This document shows, piece after piece, positions 16,392 to 23,595 of a stretch of DNA of 33,763 bases. The DNA is from Thermoanaerobaculia bacterium (GTDB lineage: Bacteria; Acidobacteriota; Thermoanaerobaculia; UBA5066; DATFVB01). The stretch spans positions 1-33,763 of the forward strand of contig DATFVB010000172.1 in the NCBI GenBank assembly GCA_035260525.1, given 5' to 3'. The notes beneath the pieces were generated by a model. It had not been told where the DNA came from and did not search any database. It saw only the letters and a list, made by a program, of their open reading frames with translations. A program made the translations under genes and the position numbers. Position 1 is the stretch's first letter; each line of letters opens with the position of its first letter.

Positions 16392-16949
16392 CTACTTCTC
16401 GCCCAGCATCCCGCGCTTGAGATCTTCCGTGGGCGGATGCGGTCCGAGAAACACGCTCCAGAGCGCGCGCATGAACTCCGCGCCCGGAATCGTCCCTCTC
16501 TCCTGTCCCGCGAGCTCGACGGTCGTGCCCTTTCCCGGTTCGTAGCTCAGGACGATCTCCTGGCCGGCGACGATGTCTCCCATCCATGACTCGAATCTCG
16601 CGAGGTCGGCCTTCACGGCCGGCGCGAGCGCGCCGGCGTTGTCGCGGAAGCCCTCTTCCCACGCTTCGACCAGCTGCTTGCTCGTCACCTTCTTGTAGAG
16701 GAAGTGCATCACGACGCGCTTGGCCTCGTCGGAGGAGATCGCCTTCGCGGGCTCCCGCGTCGGGCTCTCGAGGTAGAGACCGCCGACGTAGATCTTGAAG
16801 AAGACCTTGGTGCGGAGCCCGAGTCCGTTCAACCGCAGCGTCTTGCCCGAAGCCGAAACCGTGTCGGGCATCGTCACGCCCGCGAGCGTCGCCGCTCCGA
16901 TCGAGGTCGCCAGAACGAGTGCCACTCCTCCGATCGACCATCTCTTCAT
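16392..16949 (-). CDS. Secreted chalcone isomerase-like protein
   Basis: 185 residues from ATG 16949 with GGAGG at good distance. It has an N-terminal signal peptide (MKRWSIGGVALVLATSIGAATLAG), then the bacterial chalcone-isomerase-like domain: LRLNGLGLRTKVFFKIYVGGLYLE, DEAKRVVMHFLYKKVTSKQLVEAWEEGF, GQEIVLSYEPGKGTTVELAG, IPGAEFMRALWSVFLGPHPPTEDLKRGMLG. Proteins of this fold in bacteria are mostly periplasmic and of unknown role; real chalcone isomerase activity is not implied. It converges on the radical SAM gene and is separated from RNase D by 303 bases of repeat DNA. It is probably monocistronic. Confidence 0.85.
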   Translation of the reverse strand: MKRWSIGGVALVLATSIGAATLAGVTMPDTVSASGKTLRLNGLGLRTKVFFKIYVGGLYLESPTREPAKAISSDEAKRVVMHFLYKKVTSKQLVEAWEEGFRDNAGALAPAVKADLARFESWMGDIVAGQEIVLSYEPGKGTTVELAGQERGTIPGAEFMRALWSVFLGPHPPTEDLKRGMLGEK

Positions 16950-17015
16950 CGGGACCTCCGTGTCGGGGAGTCTATCCGAGAGCGTCACAGCGCCCGCCGC
17001 GGCCCTGATGGGCAC

Positions 17016-17197
17016 GTTCGCGATCCGAGCTCCGAGAGGTCGCGAACGGTTGGTCGGGGCTGGGGGCGCCGGAGCGGTCGAGGGACTCGAGCCCGAGCCG
17101 CGCAGGCCAGATCGCGGAAAGTCTCCTCGCCGGGACGAAACGCGCAGCGCCTCTGGCGCAAGCGCCCGGCGAGGAGGAGGTCCGCGATCTGAGAGGC
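17016..17197 (+). repeat. Dispersed repeat R2, uninterrupted copy
   Basis: The 303-base gap before the RNase D gene holds a 182-base element from GTTCGCGATCCGAGC to GATCTGAGAGGC. It contains two hairpins: GTTCGCGA/TCGCGAAC at the left, and AGATCGCGGA with CTCCTCGCCGGG pairing with CCCGGCGAGGAG and TCCGCGATCT at the right. The same element occurs reversed at 26630-26915, where it carries an insert. Open frames through it are not supported as genes. Confidence 0.7.
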
Positions 17198-17238
17198 TTC
17201 CGGCGGTCGAGCGCCGACGGCGCGAGCCGCCGGAAGCC
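17195..17238. repeat. Perfect 12-bp inverted repeat upstream of the RNase D gene
   Basis: GGCTTCCGGCGG (17195-17206) and its exact complement CCGCCGGAAGCC (17227-17238) flank a 20-base loop holding GCGCCGACGGCGC. It ends two bases before TAAGAT, so it covers the -35 region of the RNase D promoter. It could be an operator or a foldback element at the border of R2. Confidence 0.6.
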
Positions 17239-17240
17239 GT

Positions 17241-17246
17241 TAAGAT
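17241..17246 (+). promoter_or_regulatory. -10 box of the RNase D gene, leaderless arrangement
   Basis: TAAGAT, six bases, then GTG 17253. There is no ribosome site before the GTG. The upstream inverted repeat occupies the -35 position. Confidence 0.45.
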
Positions 17247-17252
17247 CGCCGC

Positions 17253-18344
17253 GTGACGGAGGACCGGGGCTTCGAGGCGCTCGCGGACCTGCGGCGGGCG
17301 GATCCCGCCCGCATCGCGCTGGACGTCGAAGGAGACTCGTTCTACCGCTACGGCGAGCGCCTCGGCCTCGTCCAGGTCGCCTACGCGGGCGCGGTCCGCG
17401 TGCACGACCCGCTGTCGGACGATCTCGAGCCCTTCTTCCGCGAGCTCGAGAATCGCGAGCTCGTGCTGCATGGCGCCGACTTCGACCTGCGCCTGCTCCA
17501 CGCGAAGTACGGGTTCGCTCCCGCGCGCGTCTTCGACACGATGCTCGCGGCGCGTTTCCTGAACCTGCCGAAGTTCGGGCTCTCCGATCTCTACGAGAAG
17601 TATTTCGGCATCGTCCTCGAGAAGAAGTACCAGCGCGCGGACTGGTGCCGCCGGCCGCTCTCCGACGAGCTCCTCGCCTACGCGCGCAAGGACGTCGAGC
17701 GGCTGGAGGAGCTCGGCTCGATCCTCGCCGGCGAGCTCTCGCGGCTCGGCCGGGGCGCGTGGCACGCCGAAGAGTGCGCCAACGTCGTGGCGAAGACCGT
17801 CCGGAGCGCGGCCCGGCCCCCGGACCCCGACGTGTGGCGGGTGAAAGGCTCGGGCGCGCTCGGCCGGAAGGAGCTCGCGTATCTCCAGGAGCTCGCCGCC
17901 GCGCGCGACCGCGTCGCCCGGGAGCTCGACCGCGCGCTCTTCCGGGTGCTTTCCGCCGAGGACCTCATCCGGCTCTCGCGTCTCGCCGCCGAAGACCCGG
18001 CCTCCGCGCTGCGCCGGTTTCCGCGCGCCCTACCCGGCGGGCTGCTCCGCGAGCTCCAGGACGCCATTCGCGCGGCCGGGGACCTCACGCCCGACCTCTG
18101 GCCCTCGCTTCCGCCGCCGGGACGGCGGCCCGACCCGGGGCTCGAGCGCCGGGTCGTCGCGCTCGCGAAGAAGAAGGAGGAGGTCGCCGGCGCGCTCGAG
18201 CTCGATTCCGGATTCCTCCTCTCGCGATCGGCGCTCGCGCGCGTCGCGGCGGCGCAGCCGTCGACGCCCGCCGAGCTCGAGACGCTCCTCGACTCGCGCT
18301 GGCGCGCGGCCGTGCTGAAAGATGCCCTCCTCGGAGCTCCATGA
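17253..18344 (+). CDS. rnd: Ribonuclease D
   Basis: 363 residues, close to the usual length. A DEDD-type 3'-5' exoribonuclease that trims tRNA and other stable RNA. The exonuclease domain (residues about 10-170) shows D24/E26 in IALDVEGDS, the second Asp motif in LVLHGADFDLRLLHAKYG (D76/D78), PKFGLSDLYEKYFGI, and Y143/D147 in LAYARKDVERL, marking the DEDDy class. The HRDC RNA-binding region follows (about 195-255; SGALGRKELAYLQELAAARDRVA and VLSAEDLIRLSRL). GTG 17253 is the start; it has no Shine-Dalgarno and lies six bases after a -10 box. The 3' end overlaps the next gene by 23 bases, so the two are probably co-transcribed, although no functional link is obvious. Confidence 0.92.
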   Translation: MTEDRGFEALADLRRADPARIALDVEGDSFYRYGERLGLVQVAYAGAVRVHDPLSDDLEPFFRELENRELVLHGADFDLRLLHAKYGFAPARVFDTMLAARFLNLPKFGLSDLYEKYFGIVLEKKYQRADWCRRPLSDELLAYARKDVERLEELGSILAGELSRLGRGAWHAEECANVVAKTVRSAARPPDPDVWRVKGSGALGRKELAYLQELAAARDRVARELDRALFRVLSAEDLIRLSRLAAEDPASALRRFPRALPGGLLRELQDAIRAAGDLTPDLWPSLPPPGRRPDPGLERRVVALAKKKEEVAGALELDSGFLLSRSALARVAAAQPSTPAELETLLDSRWRAAVLKDALLGAP

Positions 18345-19893
18345 CGTCGCCGTTCTCGGCGGCGGCATCACCGGCGCCGCGGTCGCCCGCGAAGCGTCGC
18401 GGCGCGGCTTTTCCGTCGTGCTGCTCGAGAAGGGAGACTTCGCCTCCGGCGCCTCGTCGAAATCGTCGAAGCTGATCCACGGCGGGCAGCGCTATCTCGA
18501 ATCCTTCCACTTCGGACTCGTGCGCGAGTCGTGCCTCGAGCGCGCGGCGCTCGGCAGGCTCGCGCCCCACCTCGTCCGGCCGCTTCCCTTCCTTTTCCCG
18601 ATCGGCGAGGCGAGCGCTCCCCCGCGGCCGATGCTCGCCGCCGGCCTCGCGCTCTACCGCGCTCTCGCGGCCGGAACGCGGACCGAGCCGGCGCGGTTCC
18701 TCGCGAAGGAGCGCCCGGAGGTCGCCGCGGAGGCGCCGGGGCTCGACCCGGCCGGATGGACCGGCGCTTACCGTTACTTCGACGCGCAGGCCGACGACGT
18801 CCTCCTGACGCTCGCGTTCCTCCGCGACGCCGCGGCGCACGGCGCCCGGCTCTTCTCCTACACGGCAGTCCTCCGGATCGCGCGCGCGCCCGGAGGCGAC
18901 GTTTCGGGCGTGGAAACGGAGGACCGGCGGACCGGCGAGCGCGCCGCGTTCGGCGCCCGCGTCGTCGTCTCCGCGCTCGGCCCGTGGTCGAACGCGCTTT
19001 CCGGACTCGTCGGCGAGGAGCTTCCCGACTCGGTGCGCCCTTCGCGCGGGTCCCACTTCTACCTCCCCGCCGGCGTGCTCCCGGTCCGCGCGGCGGTCGT
19101 GCTCCTCGACCGCGGCGGACGGCGCTGCTATGCGATCCCGTGGCGCGGCGGCACCCTCCTCGGAACGACCGACGCCGACGACCCGGTCTCGCCCGACGCC
19201 GTCGCGCCGACCGCCGGCGACCGGGCCGATCTGCTCGACGCCGCGCGCCGGTTCTTCCCGTCGGCGAACCTCGACGACGCGTCGATCGCGGGGGGATTCG
19301 CGGGGCTGCGCCCGCTTCTGGCGGCGACGCGCGATCACTCGCCGGACGACGCCTCGCGGGAGGAGTCGATCGCCGAGCCGGTTCCGCGGCTCATCGTCTC
19401 GGTCGGGGGAAAGCTCACGACGGCGCGCAAGACCGCCGGCCGCGTCGTCGACCGCGCGGAACGGATCCTCGACCGCGATTTCGGCCGCAGGAGGCCGGCG
19501 CGCCCTCGCGAGTCCCCTCTGCCCGGGGGCGCGATCGCGGATTTCGAAGCGTTCCGCGCCGATCTGCGCCGCGAAGCCTTTCGGCGGCTCGGCCTCTCCG
19601 AGGCGCAGGCGGACCGCGTGGTCGAGCGCGAAGGCGCGGACGCGCCGGCCGCGATCGACCGCATGGCCCGCGAACCCGACCTCGCGCGGCCGATCTCGGA
19701 GCGCCTTCCGTACACGGTTTCCGATCTCGTCTGGGGAGTCGAGCGCGCGGGAGCAAAGACGGTCGACGACCTCCTTTCGCGGCGCGTGCGCCTCGCCTGG
19801 GAATCCCCGGCGGAGGCGCGAGCCGTCGCGGGGCGGGCGGAGGAGATCCTCCGGGAGGCCGGCGCGAAACCTATCCCGGAGCCGGGCGTCTGA
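18322..19893 (+). CDS. glpD: FAD-dependent glycerol-3-phosphate dehydrogenase
   Basis: 523 residues, the normal aerobic GlpD length. It oxidises sn-glycerol 3-phosphate to dihydroxyacetone phosphate at the inner membrane and feeds electrons to quinone. The FAD-binding fingerprint is VAVLGGGITGAAVAREASRRGFSVVLLEKGDFASGASSKSSKLIHGGQRYLE (residues about 9-60). Later motifs are AYRYFDAQADDVLLTLAFLRDA, VVVSALGPWSN, SRGSHFYLP, YAIPWRGGTLLGTTD, GGFAGLRPLL and VGGKLTTARKTA, followed by a helical C-terminal domain with LVWGVERAGAKTVDDLLSRRVRL. ATG 18322 lies within the end of the RNase D gene; no better in-frame start follows before the FAD motif. No glycerol kinase or facilitator gene is nearby. Confidence 0.92.
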   Translation: MPSSELHDVAVLGGGITGAAVAREASRRGFSVVLLEKGDFASGASSKSSKLIHGGQRYLESFHFGLVRESCLERAALGRLAPHLVRPLPFLFPIGEASAPPRPMLAAGLALYRALAAGTRTEPARFLAKERPEVAAEAPGLDPAGWTGAYRYFDAQADDVLLTLAFLRDAAAHGARLFSYTAVLRIARAPGGDVSGVETEDRRTGERAAFGARVVVSALGPWSNALSGLVGEELPDSVRPSRGSHFYLPAGVLPVRAAVVLLDRGGRRCYAIPWRGGTLLGTTDADDPVSPDAVAPTAGDRADLLDAARRFFPSANLDDASIAGGFAGLRPLLAATRDHSPDDASREESIAEPVPRLIVSVGGKLTTARKTAGRVVDRAERILDRDFGRRRPARPRESPLPGGAIADFEAFRADLRREAFRRLGLSEAQADRVVEREGADAPAAIDRMAREPDLARPISERLPYTVSDLVWGVERAGAKTVDDLLSRRVRLAWESPAEARAVAGRAEEILREAGAKPIPEPGV

Positions 19894-19911
19894 CGGTCGA
19901 AGGAGACCGCC

Positions 19912-20805
19912 ATGAGCCCACGCGCCCTCGCCTGGATCGTTTTCCCCGCCGCCCTGCTCGCCGCGGCCGCGGCGGACGCCCGCGTCGGGCGCCACGGCCG
20001 CAACATTTCGACGACGGGCCGGGAGGGGATCACCCGGTGCGAACAGTGGCACGTCGAATTCGACGGCCGCGACGCCGCGGTGGCCCAGGATTCCCTCACG
20101 ATCCCGCTCGCCGAAGCGTCCCCGCTCGTCGCCGGACCGACCGAGAACGGCGGAATGACCGTGATCGGATCGGACGCTCCGGATTTCCACGTCACGCTCT
20201 GCAAGGCGGTTCCCGACGACGATGCCGCGGCGCTCGGCAGGATCGGAATCTCCCGGGAGCGAGGGCGGCTGACGGTCCACGGGCCTTCGGGAGAAGATTG
20301 GACCGCCCACCTGATCGTACGGGCGCCGAAGAACGCTTCCGTCGATCTCGAGACGCACAACGGACCGGTTTCCCTTGCGGATTTCACGGGCCGGGCCCGC
20401 ATCGCGAGCGAGAACGGGCCCGTCAGTCTCCGGCGCTCCTCCGGCGACCTCGAAGTCCGGACCACGAACGGGCCGATCCGCTTCGAAGGAGGCTCCGGAA
20501 AGGTCCACCTCGAAGCCGAGAACGGCCCGCTGTCGGTCGATCTGCAGAATTCGGCATGGACCGGCGGCGAGCTCGAGGGACGGACGCAGAACGGACCCGT
20601 GCACCTCGATCTGGCGGAAAACTACGCGTCGGGCGTGCTCGTGACGACGGCCGGGCGATCGCCGGTCCACTGCGGGGCCGACGCCTACCGGAACGCGCGG
20701 CGCAACCGGGACGACGACGGGAAGACGATCGCGTGGGGCGCCGGGAGCCCGCTCGTGCGGCTCTCGACCGAGAACGGGCCGGTCTCGATCGGCAACCGGG
20801 ACTGA
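19912..20805 (+). CDS. Secreted DUF4097-like solenoid protein with NGP repeats
   Basis: 297 residues. A signal peptide (LAWIVFPAALLAAAAADA) is followed by an unknown beta-rich domain (residues about 25-145), then a tandem repeat of about 20 residues whose marker is NGP: THNGPVSL, SENGPVSL, TTNGPIRF, AENGPLSV, TQNGPVHL and, at the very end, TENGPVSI. The pattern fits a beta-solenoid of the DUF4097/adhesin-like class in the periplasm or on the surface; the longer protein at 29171-31186 has the same kind of repeat with VNG. The ATG has GAAGGAGA at good distance and is 18 bases after glpD, so it may share that message. Two cysteines near the start and one near the end could form disulfides. Function unknown. 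Confidence 0.75.
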   Translation: MSPRALAWIVFPAALLAAAAADARVGRHGRNISTTGREGITRCEQWHVEFDGRDAAVAQDSLTIPLAEASPLVAGPTENGGMTVIGSDAPDFHVTLCKAVPDDDAAALGRIGISRERGRLTVHGPSGEDWTAHLIVRAPKNASVDLETHNGPVSLADFTGRARIASENGPVSLRRSSGDLEVRTTNGPIRFEGGSGKVHLEAENGPLSVDLQNSAWTGGELEGRTQNGPVHLDLAENYASGVLVTTAGRSPVHCGADAYRNARRNRDDDGKTIAWGAGSPLVRLSTENGPVSIGNRD

Positions 20806-20820
20806 CACCGGTTCGCCGGA

Positions 20821-21276
20821 TCACTCGGGCGGCGCTGGGCCGGCGAACGCCTCCCGGATGAGCTTCAGCCGGATCCCGTCGATCGGATGCCCGGGCTCCG
20901 TGGCGACGTCCACGTAGCCCGGGTCGTCCCGCGAGGGCGTCAGGACCGAGATCTTCCCGAGCCGCAAAAGGAAGGAGTACTCCGCGGGCGCCGCGAGCTC
21001 GAGCGAGAAGCGGCCGTCCCGGCCGGTCGTGTCGGGCGGACACCAGGGATAGTCTTTCCCCCGCGGAAGACCCGTCACTTCGATGCCGGCGACGGGCCTG
21101 CCGGTTTCCGCGTCGACGACGATCCCGGAAACGCGCACCTTCGGCGCCCGGCGGAGCGCGAGGATCTGCGGCGACGGCTTCGGCGCGGCGGCGCAGGCGG
21201 CCGTCAGCGCCGCCAGGATCGCCGCCGCGAGCCGCGCGGAGAGAGTCCACCGCGGCGGGATCCGGGCGCTCCGCAT
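20821..21276 (-). CDS. Lipoprotein with carboxypeptidase-regulatory-like beta-sandwich
   Basis: 151 residues. The N-terminus (RLAAAILAALTAAC) ends in a lipobox LTAAC, so the protein should be lipid-anchored. The rest is one carboxypeptidase-regulatory-like / CNA-B type sandwich: KVRVSGIVVDAETGRPVAGIEVTGLP, then TTGRDGRFSLELAAPAEYSFLLRLGK and a final strand. Such domains are common add-ons in Acidobacteriota and Bacteroidota surface proteins; here it stands alone. It is the second gene after the M28 peptidase, 8 bases downstream, and so is probably made from the same message. It converges with the NGP-repeat gene with only 15 bases between the stops. Precise role unknown. Confidence 0.75.
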   Translation of the reverse strand: MRSARIPPRWTLSARLAAAILAALTAACAAAPKPSPQILALRRAPKVRVSGIVVDAETGRPVAGIEVTGLPRGKDYPWCPPDTTGRDGRFSLELAAPAEYSFLLRLGKISVLTPSRDDPGYVDVATEPGHPIDGIRLKLIREAFAGPAPPE

Positions 21277-21284
21277 CGCCTCGC

Positions 21285-22958
21285 TCAGTGGGAGAGCGCG
21301 ACCGCCGCCGGGAAGCCCTCTTTCTCGAGCTTCGGCATCTCGGGAGCGTTCGACACGGCGTCCATCAGCCGCAGGATGAACCGCGCTTCCTGCACGGTTC
21401 CGGCCAGGTTCCATTTCGGATCGAACTCGTCCGACGGCTGGTGATAGTGATGGTTGTTGTAGTCCTGGAAGAGCTTTTCGCCGTACGCCGCGTCGTGGCC
21501 GCGGATCAGCCATCCCGGCTCGACGTTGATCGCCGGGACGCCCACGCGGACGAAGGAGAAATGGTCCGACCGGAAATACGAGCCCTGCTCCGGGTGCGCG
21601 TCCGGATCGAGCTTCACGTTCACCGCCTGCGCGACCCGCCGCGCGAGCGGCTCGAGCGTCGTGCGGTCGACCCCGAGCAGCGTGAAGTCGGCCGTCTCGC
21701 CGTGGACCGACAGAACGTCCATGTTGAAGTCGGCGGCGATCCTGTCCGCCGGTACCGGCGTGTGCCGGGCGAGATAGAGCGATCCGAGGAGGCCCTGCTC
21801 CTCCGCGGTCACGCCGACGAAGAGGATCGACCGTTTCGGCTTCCATCGCCCGTCGGCCGCCGCCCGCGCCATCTCCAGCATCGCCGCGGTCCCGCTGGCG
21901 TTGTCCACGGCCCCGTTGTAGATCGTGTCGCCGCGGGCGTCCGGGGCGCCGACGCCGAGATGGTCGAAGTGCGCGCTCACCGCGACGTAGGTGCTCTTCT
22001 TCGCCGGATCGGAGCCGGGCAGGATGCCGACGACGTTCTCGGTCTTGTAGGGACGGACCTTGAAAGCGAGCTTCCCCTCCGCTCGCGTCTGCAGCGCAAC
22101 GGGCCGGAAGCCCGGCTTCCCGGCGCGGGCGATCATCTCGTCCAGGTTCATTCCGTTGTCCGCGAAGAGACGCTCGGCGACCTCCCGGGTGATCCACCCG
22201 TTGAGCGGAACGTCGCGGGTTCCCTTCTCGAGGGGGAGCTGCGCCTGTTCGCCCGACCAGGAGTTGCGGACCACCTGCCAGCCGTATCCGGCCAGAGCAT
22301 CGGTGTGCACGAGGAGGATCCCGGCGGCATGGCGCCGCGCCGCCTCCTCGTACTTGTACGTCCAGCGGCCGTAATAGGTCAGCGCCCGGCCGCCGAAGAA
22401 CTTCGGGTCCGCCGACGGCGGGTCGTTGACGAGGCAGACGAGGAGCTTGCCGGAGGCGTCGGAGTTCGCGTAGTCGTCCCAGTGCATCTCCGGCGCCGTG
22501 ATGCCGTACCCGACGAAGAGAACGGGAGCGTCGATGGCGGCCTCCGGGCGCTGGTCGCGCGTCGAGAGCACCGAGTTCTCCCCGTTCTTCAGCACGATCT
22601 TCCCCTTCGGCGTGTCCAGGTCGAGCTCGCTCGACGGGTCCGTCGACACGCCGACCATCTCGAAGTTCTGGAGGTACGTCCCGTCGTCTCCGGCGGGCCG
22701 CAGGCCGTCCTCGGCGAACTCCGCGGCGATGTAGCGGGCCGCGATCTCCGACCCGCGCGCGCCGGTGCCGCGCCCTTCGAGCAGGTCGTCGGCGAGGAAA
22801 CGGATGCGGGCGGAGATCCGAGGCGCGGATACGGCCGCGAGCGTTCGGGCGAGCCCGTCGCCGGAAGCCGGCGGCGCGGACGAAGGGGATTCGGCCAACG
22901 CCGCGGCCGCGGCGAGGGCGGCGGCAGCGGACAGGAGCGAGCGAAGAGATCGGGTCAT
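21285..22958 (-). CDS. Secreted M28 family zinc aminopeptidase
   Basis: 557 residues with a signal peptide (RSLRSLLSAAAALAAAAALA). The peptidase domain carries the two-zinc M28 ligands: H330 and D332 in VSAHFDHLG, D352 in GAVDNASGTAAMLEMA, the base/ligand pair E386-E387 in TAEEQGLLGS, an Asp in DFNMDVLS, and the C-terminal His in NHHYHQPSDEFDP. Residues about 110-300 look like a protease-associated insertion (VLFVGYGITAPEMHWDDYAN, GRWTYKYEEAARRHAAGILLVHT). It probably trims N-terminal residues of peptides in the periplasm or outside the cell. ATG 22958 has a strong GGAGGAGG site and a TAGAAT -10 box (22981-22976) upstream. The lipoprotein gene follows on the same strand. Confidence 0.9.
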   Translation of the reverse strand: MTRSLRSLLSAAAALAAAAALAESPSSAPPASGDGLARTLAAVSAPRISARIRFLADDLLEGRGTGARGSEIAARYIAAEFAEDGLRPAGDDGTYLQNFEMVGVSTDPSSELDLDTPKGKIVLKNGENSVLSTRDQRPEAAIDAPVLFVGYGITAPEMHWDDYANSDASGKLLVCLVNDPPSADPKFFGGRALTYYGRWTYKYEEAARRHAAGILLVHTDALAGYGWQVVRNSWSGEQAQLPLEKGTRDVPLNGWITREVAERLFADNGMNLDEMIARAGKPGFRPVALQTRAEGKLAFKVRPYKTENVVGILPGSDPAKKSTYVAVSAHFDHLGVGAPDARGDTIYNGAVDNASGTAAMLEMARAAADGRWKPKRSILFVGVTAEEQGLLGSLYLARHTPVPADRIAADFNMDVLSVHGETADFTLLGVDRTTLEPLARRVAQAVNVKLDPDAHPEQGSYFRSDHFSFVRVGVPAINVEPGWLIRGHDAAYGEKLFQDYNNHHYHQPSDEFDPKWNLAGTVQEARFILRLMDAVSNAPEMPKLEKEGFPAAVALSH

Positions 22959-22975
22959 GAAGCCTCCTCCCGCCG

Positions 22976-23006
22976 ATTCTACAGAACTGGGTCGCTCCGC
23001 TATGAT
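22976..23006. promoter_or_regulatory. Divergent promoters for the M28 peptidase and OsmC genes
   Basis: On the minus strand TAGAAT (22981-22976) lies 17 bases before ATG 22958, leaving a short leader that holds GGAGGAGG. On the plus strand TATGAT (23001-23006), with TTCTAC 18 bases upstream, precedes ATG 23023 and its GGAGGA. The two elements overlap in a 64-base gap, so the genes may share control. Confidence 0.45.
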
Positions 23007-23022
23007 CCGCGCGGAGGACCGC

Positions 23023-23481
23023 ATGGCCGACGAGGAACGAGAGGAAACGCACCGGTTCCAGGTTTCCGTGACGTGGGAAGGAGACGCCGCCGGGAGCGGC
23101 CGGATCCAGGGACGGGACGGGCTGACGATCCCGTGCGGCTCGGCCTCCGAGCTCGGCGGATCCGGCCGGGGCGCGAATCCGGAGGACCTGCTGCTGTCGG
23201 CGGTCGGCGCCTGTTTCGTCGGCACGTGGGCGATCTTCCTGAAAAAGCTCGGGATCGCGTACGCCGAGCCGTCGCTCTCGGTCAAAGGCACGCTCGAGAA
23301 GGACCCCGGGGGCGGGTACCGGATGTCGGCGATCGAGATCGCCTGCGCGGTTCCCGAGTCCCTGCTCGAGCGCGACCGCGCCGCGGTCGAGAAGACGCTC
23401 AAGCTCGCCGAGAAATACTGCATCATTTCCAAGGTCGCCCGGGCTTCCATGCCCGTCCACGTGGCGATCGCGTCGATCTGA
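23023..23481 (+). CDS. OsmC-family peroxiredoxin-like protein
   Basis: 152 residues. OsmC-fold proteins reduce organic hydroperoxides through two cysteines. Both appear: one in LLLSAVGACFVGTWAIFLKK, the other in AEKYCIISKVARA, at the family spacing. The N-terminal strands (HRFQVSVTWEG, GSGRIQGRDG), the GGSGRGANPEDLLL turn before the core helix, and VKGTLEKDPGGGYRMSAIEIACAVP fit the YhfA/SACOL-like branch. The ATG has GGAGGA at good spacing. It is transcribed away from the M28 peptidase gene. The exact substrate cannot be told. Confidence 0.88.
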   Translation: MADEEREETHRFQVSVTWEGDAAGSGRIQGRDGLTIPCGSASELGGSGRGANPEDLLLSAVGACFVGTWAIFLKKLGIAYAEPSLSVKGTLEKDPGGGYRMSAIEIACAVPESLLERDRAAVEKTLKLAEKYCIISKVARASMPVHVAIASI

Positions 23482-23561
23482 CGATCCGAATCGGCCGTGC
23501 GCGGGACGATTCCGACCCTGCGGACCGTCGCCGGTCTGACCGCCTCGAACCTTTCGGGCGA

Positions 23562-23583
23562 AACCTTTTCGGGGAATTCGCGT
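23562..23583 (+). promoter_or_regulatory. ECF-sigma-type promoter (AAC-N16-CGT) before DUF5916 gene 1
   Basis: AACCTTTTCGG at the -35 position and CGTCGAA at -10, with exactly 16 bases between AAC (23562-23564) and CGT (23581-23583). Transcription would start only a few bases before ATG 23596. A second AACCTTTCGG lies just upstream (23549). Same spacing as the motifs at 27609 and 31551. Confidence 0.55.
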
Positions 23584-23595
23584 CGAAGCAGAGCA

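Noticed and set aside
16343-17252. CRISPR-like array from the many short palindromes
   Set aside because: The repeats are not evenly spaced, differ in type and have no unique spacers; no cas gene is present.
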